From: CAXBCP01 sp047638395
Lineage (GTDB): Bacteria > Pseudomonadota > Alphaproteobacteria > MPNO01 > UBA830
Direction: 5' to 3'
NCBI GenBank assembly: GCA_047638395.1
Contig: JBLIMV010000020.1
Coordinates: 56,553-120,552, forward strand
DNA: 64,000 nt
Shown: one piece after another, positions 17,188 through 25,404 of the stretch
How the letters are laid out: each line of letters opens with the position of its first letter
How positions within the stretch are numbered: the first letter of the stretch is position 1
Made by a program: the position numbers and the translations under genes
Notes under the pieces: generated by a model
What the model was told of the DNA's origin: nothing
The model's database searches: none
The model's input: only the letters and a program-made list of their open reading frames with translations

Positions 17188-18729
17188 TCAGAACCGCGCG
17201 GTCACGCCGATGTTCAGTGATTTTTGTTGGTAATTGAAAAAACTGAGATTCGATTTGTTGTTCAGATATTGCCAATTGACGAACAGAGAAAGATGGTCGA
17301 CCTCCGGGTCGATAAAGCTCAGCGACCGTTCGAAATAGAGCGACAACCGGTCGATCCTGTCCTGCCGCTGAAAAGCGAAGCCGGCACCGGCCAGACTGTT
17401 TGGGTCGCGGTAGTCGTCGCGTTGGTGGCTGTAGGAAATCGACCCCAGAATATCGAATGGAAGTTTTCGGGATGCCGAGATGAAGCCGCCAAAGCTGGCG
17501 TAATCGTAGTCGTCGCCTTCTGCTTCATTCACGACCCTGGTGAGGCCGACCTGCAAATTTACGCCGAGGGGCAGGATCTTGTTATCGACGCGCGTGCTGT
17601 GCGACAGCGTCAGGACGTGATTGAGGGCATCGCGATCGAGAACTTTCCGTGCCGGATCGCTGGTGTAGTTCGTCGGCGACAGACTGTAGCGCAGCGATGT
17701 GACATCGGTCTCGCTCCAGCGATAACTGGTAAAAGGCGCGATGGTGGTGCGCTGAACGGAGGTGTCGCCGTTGGTGAAGGACAGGGCCGGCGAGACACGC
17801 AATCCGGCTTCGATTCGCGCATTCAGTTTGCGGCGATAATCGGCATAAACGGAATGCGATGTAGAATTGAAGCCGTCGACATCCGAATAACGTTCATATG
17901 TGAAGCCGTACCCCGTGGTCAGAATGCTGTCAGCATCAATTCGCCAGGAATATCCGGCGTCAGCCTGTGTTCGCGTAAATTTCGAATCTCGTGACGAGAC
18001 GTCGGTGGGCAGCACCGCGTTCTCCGGCAGGCCGATGACATTGCTGTTTCTGCCCCCTGACACGGACACGGATGCAAACCAGGGTTTGCGTTTTTTCTGA
18101 GGAGCTGCCGCCGCCGCCCGGCGGAGCGTGTTGCGCAGGACAGAACCAGTCCTTGTGTTAGGCGCTTCCTGAAGGATGCCGTTCAGCGCCTGTGCGACGC
18201 CGTCGCCGTCATTACGCAGCGCGGCGATATTTCCCAGATAGTAAAGCGATGTCGGTTTGACGGCGGGATCGATTTCCACCGCGCGCTTTAATTGCCGTTC
18301 CGCATCGTCCAGCCGACCATCCCCGATATAGGCGCGGCCGAGAAATTCGTGTGCTTTGGCGTTGTCCGGGTTGGCCTTCACATAGGGTTCCAGCAGCGAG
18401 ACCGCCAGCGCTGTGCGGCCCTGGGCGATCGCGGCCCACCCGCCTTCGAGACCCAGTTCCCGGTGCGTTACCTTGAGGCGCCACATGCGCTGGAAGGATT
18501 CCAGCGCCGCGCCATGCTGACCAAGACGGTTAAGCGAAACCCCCAGGAAAAAGAGTGCTCGCGGGTCCTTCGGGGCAACCTGTGCCGCGCCGTTGAAATA
18601 TTTTGTCGCCGCGACGAATTTGCCGCCCTTGAGCTGCACCAGCCCGCGGGCCACCAGATTATCTGATGCTTTTGATGCATGCGCCGGTGCGGACGGCAAA
18701 CACAATGAGAGAAGGATGACACAGGCCAA
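17188..18729 (-). CDS. TPR/beta-barrel outer-membrane protein (Slam-like architecture)
   Basis: Protein of 513 residues with TPR helices at about 25-205 (for example PDNAKAHEFLGRAYIGDGRLDDAE) followed from residue 216 by alternating amphipathic strands that end in the aromatic C-terminal residue of an outer-membrane barrel (VTARF). This layout matches surface-lipoprotein assembly modulators and related TPR-porin proteins; similarity is architectural, not proven. The N-terminal hydrophobic stretch ending APAHA is a signal peptide without a positively charged start. The only start in frame is TTG at 18729, 11 bases after GGAGGG; an ATG eight bases upstream is in another frame. The next gene, 33 bases on, encodes the exported LysM protein, a candidate client. 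Confidence 0.78.
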   Translation of the reverse strand: MACVILLSLCLPSAPAHASKASDNLVARGLVQLKGGKFVAATKYFNGAAQVAPKDPRALFFLGVSLNRLGQHGAALESFQRMWRLKVTHRELGLEGGWAAIAQGRTALAVSLLEPYVKANPDNAKAHEFLGRAYIGDGRLDDAERQLKRAVEIDPAVKPTSLYYLGNIAALRNDGDGVAQALNGILQEAPNTRTGSVLRNTLRRAAAAAPQKKRKPWFASVSVSGGRNSNVIGLPENAVLPTDVSSRDSKFTRTQADAGYSWRIDADSILTTGYGFTYERYSDVDGFNSTSHSVYADYRRKLNARIEAGLRVSPALSFTNGDTSVQRTTIAPFTSYRWSETDVTSLRYSLSPTNYTSDPARKVLDRDALNHVLTLSHSTRVDNKILPLGVNLQVGLTRVVNEAEGDDYDYASFGGFISASRKLPFDILGSISYSHQRDDYRDPNSLAGAGFAFQRQDRIDRLSLYFERSLSFIDPEVDHLSLFVNWQYLNNKSNLSFFNYQQKSLNIGVTARF

Positions 18730-18886
18730 GTTTACTCATACCCTCCGAGTACCTGTTACGCGCATCGGTGACGCCCCCCCAGATTTACCCAACAACTTGC
18801 GCCCAAATCTAGATCGGCGTGGGTACGCTAACCGACATGACTTTTTTAGGCACCATAAACGATAGCATACTATCAGATATCGCCTA

Positions 18887-18902
18887 TGTGATCCATATCA
18901 CA
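18887..18902. promoter_or_regulatory. CRP/FNR-family operator
   Basis: TGTGATCCATATCACA is a perfect TGTGA-N6-TCACA palindrome, the classical cAMP receptor protein consensus. It lies in a 265-base divergent intergenic region, 92 bases before the acyl-CoA synthetase start at 18995 and 157 bases before the TPR-barrel start at 18729. Control of the synthetase by a CRP-type regulator is the simplest reading; action on the divergent gene is also possible. Confidence 0.65.
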
Positions 18903-18994
18903 GTCCCTCGATCAGGAAGAGCTATCCCGCGCGGCGAATTCCGCTAGAGTCTTCGTCAAAACACAAGAACACTGACGAACGGGAGGAAGATCGT

Positions 18995-20689
18995 ATGACG
19001 GACCTCACCCAGAGTTATGCCAGCGGAACATCCGACGTGCCCTTAATCGGGGCCGCCATCGGCGCACAGTTTGACGCTGCGGTGGCGCGTTGGGGCGCGC
19101 GTGATGCACTGATTGTCCGCCAGCAGGATGTGCGCTGGTCCTGGTCTGACCTGAAAGAACGGGTGGATGCCTTCGCCGCCGGGCTGATGGAACTCGGGCT
19201 TGAACCCGGTAGCCGCATCGGCATCTGGGCGCCCAATTGTGCCGAATGGACGATCACGCAGTTTGCCACCGCCAAGGCCGGTCTGATCCTGGTGAATATC
19301 AATCCCGCTTACCGGCTGGCCGAGCTTGAATATGCGCTGAACAAGGTGGGCTGCACCGCGCTGGTGACGGCGGCGGCGTTCAAGACCAGCGATTATCTCG
19401 GCATGATCCGCGAACTGGCACCGGAACTGGATACGGCGGCACCGGGTGAGCTGCACGCCCCGCGTCTGTCCGATCTGCGCCATGTAATCCAGATCGGTGG
19501 CGGCGATGTGCCGGGCACCTGGGCGTTTGAAGACATACTGGCGCGCGGCAAAGCGGCGGGGATGGCGGTGGTCGACGCGCTGGCACCCAGCCTGCAGTTC
19601 GATGATCCGATTAACATCCAGTTCACCAGCGGTACCACCGGGTCGCCCAAGGGCGCCACGCTGACCCATCACAATATTCTGAATAATGGCTTCTTTGTCG
19701 GCCGCGCGCAGGCGCTGGGTGAGGACGACCGGATTTGCATCCCCGTGCCGCTCTATCATTGTTTCGGGATGGTGATGGGCAATCTGGCCTCCGTCACGCA
19801 TGGCGCGGCGATGGTCTATCCCGGTGAGGGGTTCGATCCCCTGGCGACGCTGGAAACGGTGGCTGCCGAAAAATGCACGGCGCTCTATGGCGTGCCGACC
19901 ATGTTTATCGCCCAGTTGCAGCACGCGGATTTCGAAGGCTTCGATCTGTCGAGCCTGCGCACCGGTATCATGGCGGGCTCTCCCTGCCCGGTGGAGGTGA
20001 TGAAACAGGTCATCGACAGGATGCATATGGAAGATGTGACCATCGCCTATGGCATGACCGAGACCAGCCCGGTATCGACCCAGACCTCGGTCGACGACCC
20101 GGTCGAGCGGCGGGTATCGACCATCGGGCGTATTCAGCCGCATCTCGAAGTAAAAATCGTCGACGGGGACGGGCGTATCGTGGCGCCGGGCGTGACGGGC
20201 GAGCTGTGTACCCGCGGTTATTCCGTGATGCGCGGTTACTGGGATGAAGCCGCGCGCACGGCGGAAGCGATCGATGCCGGAAAATGGATGCATACCGGCG
20301 ATCTCGCGACCATGGATGCGGCGGGATATTTCAATATCGTCGGGCGGATCAAGGATATGGTCATCCGGGGGGGCGAAAACCTGTATCCGCGCGAGATCGA
20401 GGAGTTTCTCTATCGCCACCCCAAGATCGCCGATGTTCAGATCTTCGGCGTCCCGGACGAGCGCTGCGGCGAGGAACTGTGCGCCTGGATCAAACTTGCC
20501 GAGGGCGAGGCGGCGCTGGCCGACGAAATCACCGGTTTCTGCGCAGGCCAGATCGCCCATCAGAAGGTGCCGCGCTACATCCGTTTCGTCGATGAATTCC
20601 CCATGACGGTGACCGGAAAAATCCAGAAATTCGTCATGCGCGACCAGATGATCGAGGAGCTTGGGCTGAAAGCGGCGAAAACCGCCTGA
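18995..20689 (+). CDS. AMP-binding acyl-CoA synthetase (ACSF2-like)
   Basis: Fatty/aryl acid-CoA ligase of 564 residues. The phosphate loop FTSGTTGSPKGATLTHHN is at about 210-227, the adenylate motif YGMTETSPV near 351, the GKWMHTGDLATMD aspartate near 432, the IKDMVIRGGENLYPREIE hinge near 452, and the catalytic lysine lies in MTVTGKIQKF near 542. The layout matches the ACSF2/FadD-like medium-chain branch. GGGAGG stands upstream of the ATG. It is monocistronic or leads into the ABC-F gene 52 bases later. A perfect CRP-type site in its promoter region points to catabolic control. Confidence 0.88.
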   Translation: MTDLTQSYASGTSDVPLIGAAIGAQFDAAVARWGARDALIVRQQDVRWSWSDLKERVDAFAAGLMELGLEPGSRIGIWAPNCAEWTITQFATAKAGLILVNINPAYRLAELEYALNKVGCTALVTAAAFKTSDYLGMIRELAPELDTAAPGELHAPRLSDLRHVIQIGGGDVPGTWAFEDILARGKAAGMAVVDALAPSLQFDDPINIQFTSGTTGSPKGATLTHHNILNNGFFVGRAQALGEDDRICIPVPLYHCFGMVMGNLASVTHGAAMVYPGEGFDPLATLETVAAEKCTALYGVPTMFIAQLQHADFEGFDLSSLRTGIMAGSPCPVEVMKQVIDRMHMEDVTIAYGMTETSPVSTQTSVDDPVERRVSTIGRIQPHLEVKIVDGDGRIVAPGVTGELCTRGYSVMRGYWDEAARTAEAIDAGKWMHTGDLATMDAAGYFNIVGRIKDMVIRGGENLYPREIEEFLYRHPKIADVQIFGVPDERCGEELCAWIKLAEGEAALADEITGFCAGQIAHQKVPRYIRFVDEFPMTVTGKIQKFVMRDQMIEELGLKAAKTA

Positions 20690-20741
20690 AAACCGAACTC
20701 CGCCGTTGTAATCCCGGGCGTGGCGTGTCAAACCGCGCGCC

Positions 20742-22700
20742 ATGTTGCAGATTGAAAATCTTACCTACCGGATCGGCCCCCGGGTGTTGCTCGATGAGGC
20801 GTCGGCAGCGATTCCGGCCGGCCATTGCGTCGGCCTTGTCGGGCGCAACGGCACCGGCAAAACCACGCTCCTGCGGTTGATCACGAACGAGATCGAAGCC
20901 GATGGCGGCAGTATCTCGATTCCGCCACGCTGGCGGATCGGTGTCACCAGCCAGGAAGCGCCCGAAGGGAAGGGCTCGCTGGTCGATTCCGTGCTGGCGG
21001 CCGATACGGAGCTGACGGAGCTTGAGGCCGAAGCAGAGACCGCGACCGACCCCGAGCGGATTTCCTATATTTACGAACGCCTTGGCGAAAAAGAGGCCCA
21101 TAGTGCGCCGTCCCGTGCGGCACGGATTTTGGCCGGACTCGGTTTTGACGAAGAGGCTCAGCAACGCACTCTCGGCGAATTTTCCGGTGGCTGGCGGATG
21201 CGGGTCATGCTGGCATCGCTGCTGTTTACCAAGCCCGATCTGTTGCTGCTTGATGAGCCCACGAACCATCTTGATCTGGAGGCCGCGCTGTGGCTGGAAG
21301 ATTACCTGCGGCGCTATGACGGCACGATCCTGATCGTCAGTCATGACCGGGGCCTGCTGAACCGGGTGTCGCGCGAAATTCTGCATCTCGAAAACTCCAC
21401 GCTGACCCTGTATCAGGGCGGGTACGATCAGTTCGAGGCGACCCGGCGCATGCGTCTCGAACAGAATGAACGCGCGCGCGAGAAGCAGGATCTCCAGCGC
21501 GCGCATATTCAGAGCTTCGTCGACCGTTTCCGCTATAAGGCGAGCAAGGCGCGCCAGGCGCAGTCGCGGCTCAAAATGCTCGAGCGGATGGAACCGATCG
21601 CCGAACATAGCGAAGGCGGGCGGGTCACGTTCAATTTCCCCGATCCCGTGCCGGCCCTGTCGCCGCCGTTGTTCAGCGTGCTGAACGCGACCGTCGGCTA
21701 TGATGACAAGGCGGTGTTGAGTAAACTTTCTATCCGCCTCGATGAAGACGACCGCGTCGCGCTGCTGGGCGCAAACGGTAATGGTAAATCGACGCTGATG
21801 CGGCTGCTGGCAGGCCGGCTCAAACAGATGTCGGGCTCGTTAACCACTGCGCCGAAGCTCCGCGTCGGCTATTTTGCGCAGCATCAGACCGATGAGCTGG
21901 ATATGAATGCGACGCCGGTGATCGAACTCGGTCGTCGCCTGCCCGACGACAAGGACGTGCAGCTGCGCAGCCAGCTCGGCCGTTTCGGGTTCAGCCAGCA
22001 GCGCGCCGATACCAAGATTGCCAATCTGTCGGGCGGCGAAAAAGCACGCCTCCTGTTTGCGCTGATGACGTGTGACAAGCCCCACATTCTGCTGCTTGAT
22101 GAGCCGACCAACCATCTCGACGTGGATTCACGCCAGGCGCTGATCCAGGCAATTAACAGCTTTGCCGGCGCGGTGGTGATCGTCAGCCATGATCCGCATG
22201 TGATCGAGCTGACGGCGGACCGGTTCTGGCTGGTTGCCGATGGCGGTGTCTCGCCGTTTGACGGCGATATGGACGCCTATCGTTCCCTGCTGCTGGCGGG
22301 AGTGAAGAAAAGATCGAAAGTGCGGAAAGTAGTCGAGGTCGACGTCGACGTCGACGAATCCACCGCCCAGGCTGCAGCCCCGGCGCCCGTCCCGCCCGTG
22401 CCGCCCGCAGCGCCGGTCGACAAGCGTGAGCAGCGCAAAAAAGCTGCCGAGCAGCGGGAGGCGTTGGCCCCGTTACGCAAGCAGGTGCAGCGCATGGAAA
22501 AGAACATCGTGAAATTTCAGACCGAAAAGGCTGAAATCGAAGCGAAGATGGCCGATCCCGATCTGTATGACGGCGACAGCTCGAAACTGGTCGACCTGCA
22601 GAAGGATCTCGGCTGGGTTGCAGGCCAGATTGCAGAAGCCGAGGAGGTATGGCTCGGCCTTCAGCAGGAGCTGGAAGAGGCGTCCGCCACAGCCGAATAG
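20742..22700 (+). CDS. ABC-F family ribosome-associated ATPase
   Basis: Soluble tandem ABC protein of 652 residues with no membrane segments. Two ATPase domains carry Walker A motifs GRNGTGKTTLLRL and GANGNGKSTLMRL, signatures FSGGWRMR and LSGGEKAR, and Walker B LLLLDEPTNHLD twice. A linker of arginine-rich helices between them (about 235-285) is the ABC-F interdomain arm that reaches the ribosome exit site. The C-terminal coiled coil after residue 560 (EQRKKAAEQREALAPLRKQV) is typical of Uup/YheS-type members. Expected role is translation quality control or rescue of stalled ribosomes, not transport. Confidence 0.9.
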   Translation: MLQIENLTYRIGPRVLLDEASAAIPAGHCVGLVGRNGTGKTTLLRLITNEIEADGGSISIPPRWRIGVTSQEAPEGKGSLVDSVLAADTELTELEAEAETATDPERISYIYERLGEKEAHSAPSRAARILAGLGFDEEAQQRTLGEFSGGWRMRVMLASLLFTKPDLLLLDEPTNHLDLEAALWLEDYLRRYDGTILIVSHDRGLLNRVSREILHLENSTLTLYQGGYDQFEATRRMRLEQNERAREKQDLQRAHIQSFVDRFRYKASKARQAQSRLKMLERMEPIAEHSEGGRVTFNFPDPVPALSPPLFSVLNATVGYDDKAVLSKLSIRLDEDDRVALLGANGNGKSTLMRLLAGRLKQMSGSLTTAPKLRVGYFAQHQTDELDMNATPVIELGRRLPDDKDVQLRSQLGRFGFSQQRADTKIANLSGGEKARLLFALMTCDKPHILLLDEPTNHLDVDSRQALIQAINSFAGAVVIVSHDPHVIELTADRFWLVADGGVSPFDGDMDAYRSLLLAGVKKRSKVRKVVEVDVDVDESTAQAAAPAPVPPVPPAAPVDKREQRKKAAEQREALAPLRKQVQRMEKNIVKFQTEKAEIEAKMADPDLYDGDSSKLVDLQKDLGWVAGQIAEAEEVWLGLQQELEEASATAE

Positions 22701-22773
22701 CCTGCCATTCGCAGCGCGCACGAATTCATGCTAATCAAATCTGGAACACCATAATCCGAGTGGGGATGACCAG

Positions 22774-23406
22774 ATGATCGATCTATACGCCGCGCCGACA
22801 TCGAACGGGCTACGGGCCAAAATCATGCTCGACGAGACCGGGCTGGATTACAAACTGCACGCCGTTGATCTCGGCGCGAAGGATAATCAGACCCCGGAAT
22901 ACCTGAAACTGAACCCCATGGGCTTGATCCCGACAATCGTCGACCCGGACGGCCCCGCCGCCGCCGACGGCACGCCGTTCACGCTGACCCAGTCGATGGC
23001 GATTCTCGCATACCTGGCGAAGAAATCCGGCAAGTTTCTGCCCGCGCACCTGTCGCAGGATATGCATTTCCGCCGCGATATCATGAGCGTCGCGACCGAC
23101 ATGACCGGCGTGCTGATGGCGGTCTTTACGATCGGGCGGATGGAAAATCCGCATAAGCCGACGATGGACGATTTCGGCGCGCGGTTTAACCGCTACATGA
23201 AATACTGGGATGGGCTTATGGCCGGCCGCAAATATGCCGGTGCGGATGAAGTCACTATCGCAGATTTCGCATTTTACCCGGTGGTGTACCGCGCCAAGGC
23301 GGTCACACCGCAATTTACCGAAGGATGTCCCAACATCGATCGTTGGTATGAAGAAATCGGCGCCCGCCCGGGCGTGCAAAAGGGTGTGGATTTCAGCCAG
23401 GGTTGA
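22774..23406 (+). CDS. Glutathione S-transferase family protein
   Basis: Two-domain protein of 210 residues: thioredoxin-like N-terminal half (about 1-80, with the cis-proline in GLIPTIVD) and all-helical C-terminal half ending in a TIADFAFYPVV segment. The overall style (TSNGLRAKIMLDETGLDY) resembles the Nu-class YfcG/YghU enzymes. The usual Glu-Ser pair that holds the glutathione gamma-glutamyl group is Gln-Ser here (LTQSMAILAYLA), which is a moderate departure. A GGGGATGACC context precedes the ATG. It is followed within 40 bases by an orphan binding-protein gene on the same strand. Confidence 0.87.
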   Translation: MIDLYAAPTSNGLRAKIMLDETGLDYKLHAVDLGAKDNQTPEYLKLNPMGLIPTIVDPDGPAAADGTPFTLTQSMAILAYLAKKSGKFLPAHLSQDMHFRRDIMSVATDMTGVLMAVFTIGRMENPHKPTMDDFGARFNRYMKYWDGLMAGRKYAGADEVTIADFAFYPVVYRAKAVTPQFTEGCPNIDRWYEEIGARPGVQKGVDFSQG

Positions 23407-23444
23407 TCCCGGATTCCACAACTTAATTCAGAAGGAAAAGACAT

Positions 23445-24362
23445 ATGAAAATTGCTGTACCCGATCTTATCTCCAACTCGTATTTCCCGGTACCCGCCGC
23501 GGTCGAACTGGGCTACTTCGAGAAAGAAGGGCTCGATATGAGCTACGAGCTGGTCTTTCCGGTCGATGACGCCAACAAGGCGTTACGCGATGGGACTTTC
23601 GATTTCGTCGGCGGCTCGGCGCATTCGACCCTCGCCGCGTTTCCCGAATGGGAAGGTGCTAAGCTGGTCTGCGCGCTGTCGCAGGGCATGTACTGGCTGC
23701 TGGTAGCCAGGACCGATCTGAACATCGCGCTCGGCGATACAGATGCACTGAAAGGCCTGAATATCGGTGCTGCCCCCTGGGTCGACTTGGGTCTTAGGCG
23801 CCTGCTGACCGAAGCCGGGCTGGATCCCGACAAGGACATGAATATTGCGCCGGTCCCCGGCACCATCGTGCCCGGCGTGTCGTTTGGTGTCACCGCGGCC
23901 AAGGCTTTGGAAGAAGGCAAGATCGACGCATTCTGGGCGAACGGCATGGGCGCCGAAGTCGCCGTGACCCGTGGTGTCGGCACCGTCGTGCTGGACCCGC
24001 GCCGCGGCGTTGGGCCGGCGGCCTCGTTTAACTACACACAGCCGGCACTGGCGACGACCCAGAAAATGATCGACGAGAACCCCGATGCCGTGGCTGCCGC
24101 CGTGCGCGCCATCGTCAATGTGCAGAAGGCGATCAAGGCGGATATCAGCCTGGCAACCGAGGTCGGGCGCAAAAGTTTCCCTGAAGCCGAAACCGCGCTG
24201 ATCGCCCAGGTCGTCGAACGCGACCTGGCGTATTACGACGCCACGATCACCCCGGAATTCGTCATCGGCATGAACGCGTTTTCACGTGACATGGGCCTGA
24301 TGACCGGTGACCCTTCGTTCGAAGACGTGGTCGCGACGCAGTTCAGCGATCTCTGGAAATAG
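23445..24362 (+). CDS. NMT1/THI5-like substrate-binding protein lacking a signal peptide
   Basis: Protein of 305 residues with the periplasmic-binding-protein type 2 fold of the NMT1/SsuA family (AAVELGYFEKEGLDMSYEL near residue 17, then GTFDFVGGSAHSTLAA). It begins directly at the first strand with MKIAVPDLISNSYFPV and has no signal peptide. An in-frame TAA at 23424 excludes a longer N terminus, and GAAGGAA precedes the ATG. It is therefore cytoplasmic unless secreted by a non-classical route. No permease or ATPase gene is adjacent. It could be a cytosolic enzyme or ligand sensor, as with THI5-type proteins, or a binding protein that lost export. The gene ends in a clear terminator. Confidence 0.82.
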   Translation: MKIAVPDLISNSYFPVPAAVELGYFEKEGLDMSYELVFPVDDANKALRDGTFDFVGGSAHSTLAAFPEWEGAKLVCALSQGMYWLLVARTDLNIALGDTDALKGLNIGAAPWVDLGLRRLLTEAGLDPDKDMNIAPVPGTIVPGVSFGVTAAKALEEGKIDAFWANGMGAEVAVTRGVGTVVLDPRRGVGPAASFNYTQPALATTQKMIDENPDAVAAAVRAIVNVQKAIKADISLATEVGRKSFPEAETALIAQVVERDLAYYDATITPEFVIGMNAFSRDMGLMTGDPSFEDVVATQFSDLWK

Positions 24363-24370
24363 AAATACCC

Positions 24371-24401
24371 CCCGGACGGGCGTTTAGCCCGTCTGGGTTT
24401 T
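24371..24401 (+). terminator. Rho-independent terminator
   Basis: An 11-bp stem (CCCGGACGGGC at 24371-24381 pairing with GCCCGTCTGGG at 24387-24397, one G-T pair) with a five-base loop is followed by TTTT. It lies nine bases after the NMT1-like gene. Its right arm and loop also encode the last four codons and the stop of the convergent deacetylase gene. Confidence 0.75.
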
Positions 24402-25262
24402 GTACCAGTCGAGAATCTGGTCGCCTGTCATGACCACCACGCCCGGCTTGGACAGCATGTATTCCATCAATTCGCGCACGTAGCGGATGCGGTGCGGCGA
24501 CCCTGAAATATACGGGTGAACCGCAAAGGACATCACGCGGACGGTCTCGGCGCTTTCTTCATAGATCGTGTCGAAATAGTCCATCGCGCGGGTCTTGAAG
24601 ACCGGCGAATCCTGATTCTGGATCAGCGAGACGACAATATCGTGAATCTCGAAATTATAGGGTAGCGAAATAAGGTCGCCATGCTCGGTTTTGAGCGGGA
24701 TCGGCTGGTCGTCGAATGCCCAGTCGCCGATATACTCAAACCCCGCTTCGGTCAGATAATCCAGCGTCTCGAACGTCTCGGTCAGACCCGGGCCGAACCA
24801 GCCGCGCGGTTTGTAGCCGCATACCGATTCGATCGCCTCGATGGTCTTGCGGATGTTTTCGCGCTGATCGTCGACCTTGTGCATCGGAATCTGTTCGAAC
24901 GCATGGGCGTTGAATTCCCATCCCGATTCCAGACAGGCTTCGACAACCCGCGGATATTCCGTGCAGGCGCGGCCGTTCATCGTGACCGTGCCCTTGACGC
25001 CCAGTTCGTCGAACAGCTTGCGCAGGCGCCAGAAACCGACCCGCATGCCGTATTCGTGCCACGACCAGTTCGGTACGTCCGGCAGCATCTGCTGGTGCTG
25101 GGGCGGCGGCAGAACCGTCCGCGGCATGGCCCGGTTGATATCCCAGACTTCGAGCGACATCAGCGGCCATAAAATCATCCGCCCACCATCGGGCAGCGTC
25201 AGCGGCGCCCGGTCCTCGATGGCGGAATAGGGGGTGCGTTCCTGTGGTTTCATGGCGGCCAT
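24384..25262 (-). CDS. Polysaccharide deacetylase-like protein (PuuE/NodB fold)
   Basis: Carbohydrate-esterase-4-type protein of 292 residues. The fold is recognisable from ESGWEFNAHAFEQIPM, CGYKPRGWFGPGLTET and VMSFAVHPYISGSPHR, similar to the allantoinase PuuE group and to bacterial deacetylases acting on N-acyl groups. The first catalytic aspartate of classical NodB proteins is not obvious (LWPLMSLEVWDIN). The start at 25262 has AGGA eight bases upstream; the longer frame to 25295 lacks a ribosome-binding site. It has no signal peptide, so a cytosolic amidohydrolase role is more likely than cell-wall modification. It ends convergently against the NMT1-like gene. Confidence 0.78.
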   Translation of the reverse strand: MAAMKPQERTPYSAIEDRAPLTLPDGGRMILWPLMSLEVWDINRAMPRTVLPPPQHQQMLPDVPNWSWHEYGMRVGFWRLRKLFDELGVKGTVTMNGRACTEYPRVVEACLESGWEFNAHAFEQIPMHKVDDQRENIRKTIEAIESVCGYKPRGWFGPGLTETFETLDYLTEAGFEYIGDWAFDDQPIPLKTEHGDLISLPYNFEIHDIVVSLIQNQDSPVFKTRAMDYFDTIYEESAETVRVMSFAVHPYISGSPHRIRYVRELMEYMLSKPGVVVMTGDQILDWYKTQTG

Positions 25263-25404
25263 TTCGTCATCCTCGTCTTTGGTGTTTGGGGACATCGCTC
25301 AGAAAATGTCGCCCGTAATTTCAGCTTTAAAAACACTGCTGGCGCACTGCAGTCAACACAGCACAGTTATTGAGGCGCTGCGATCCGTCAGCGTTGGCAT
25401 TTTT

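Noticed and set aside
19043..20743. 566-codon open frame antisense to the acyl-CoA synthetase
   Set aside because: It mirrors a gene with clear ligase motifs, has Arg/His/Asp-rich composition typical of antisense frames in GC-rich DNA, and shows no domain.
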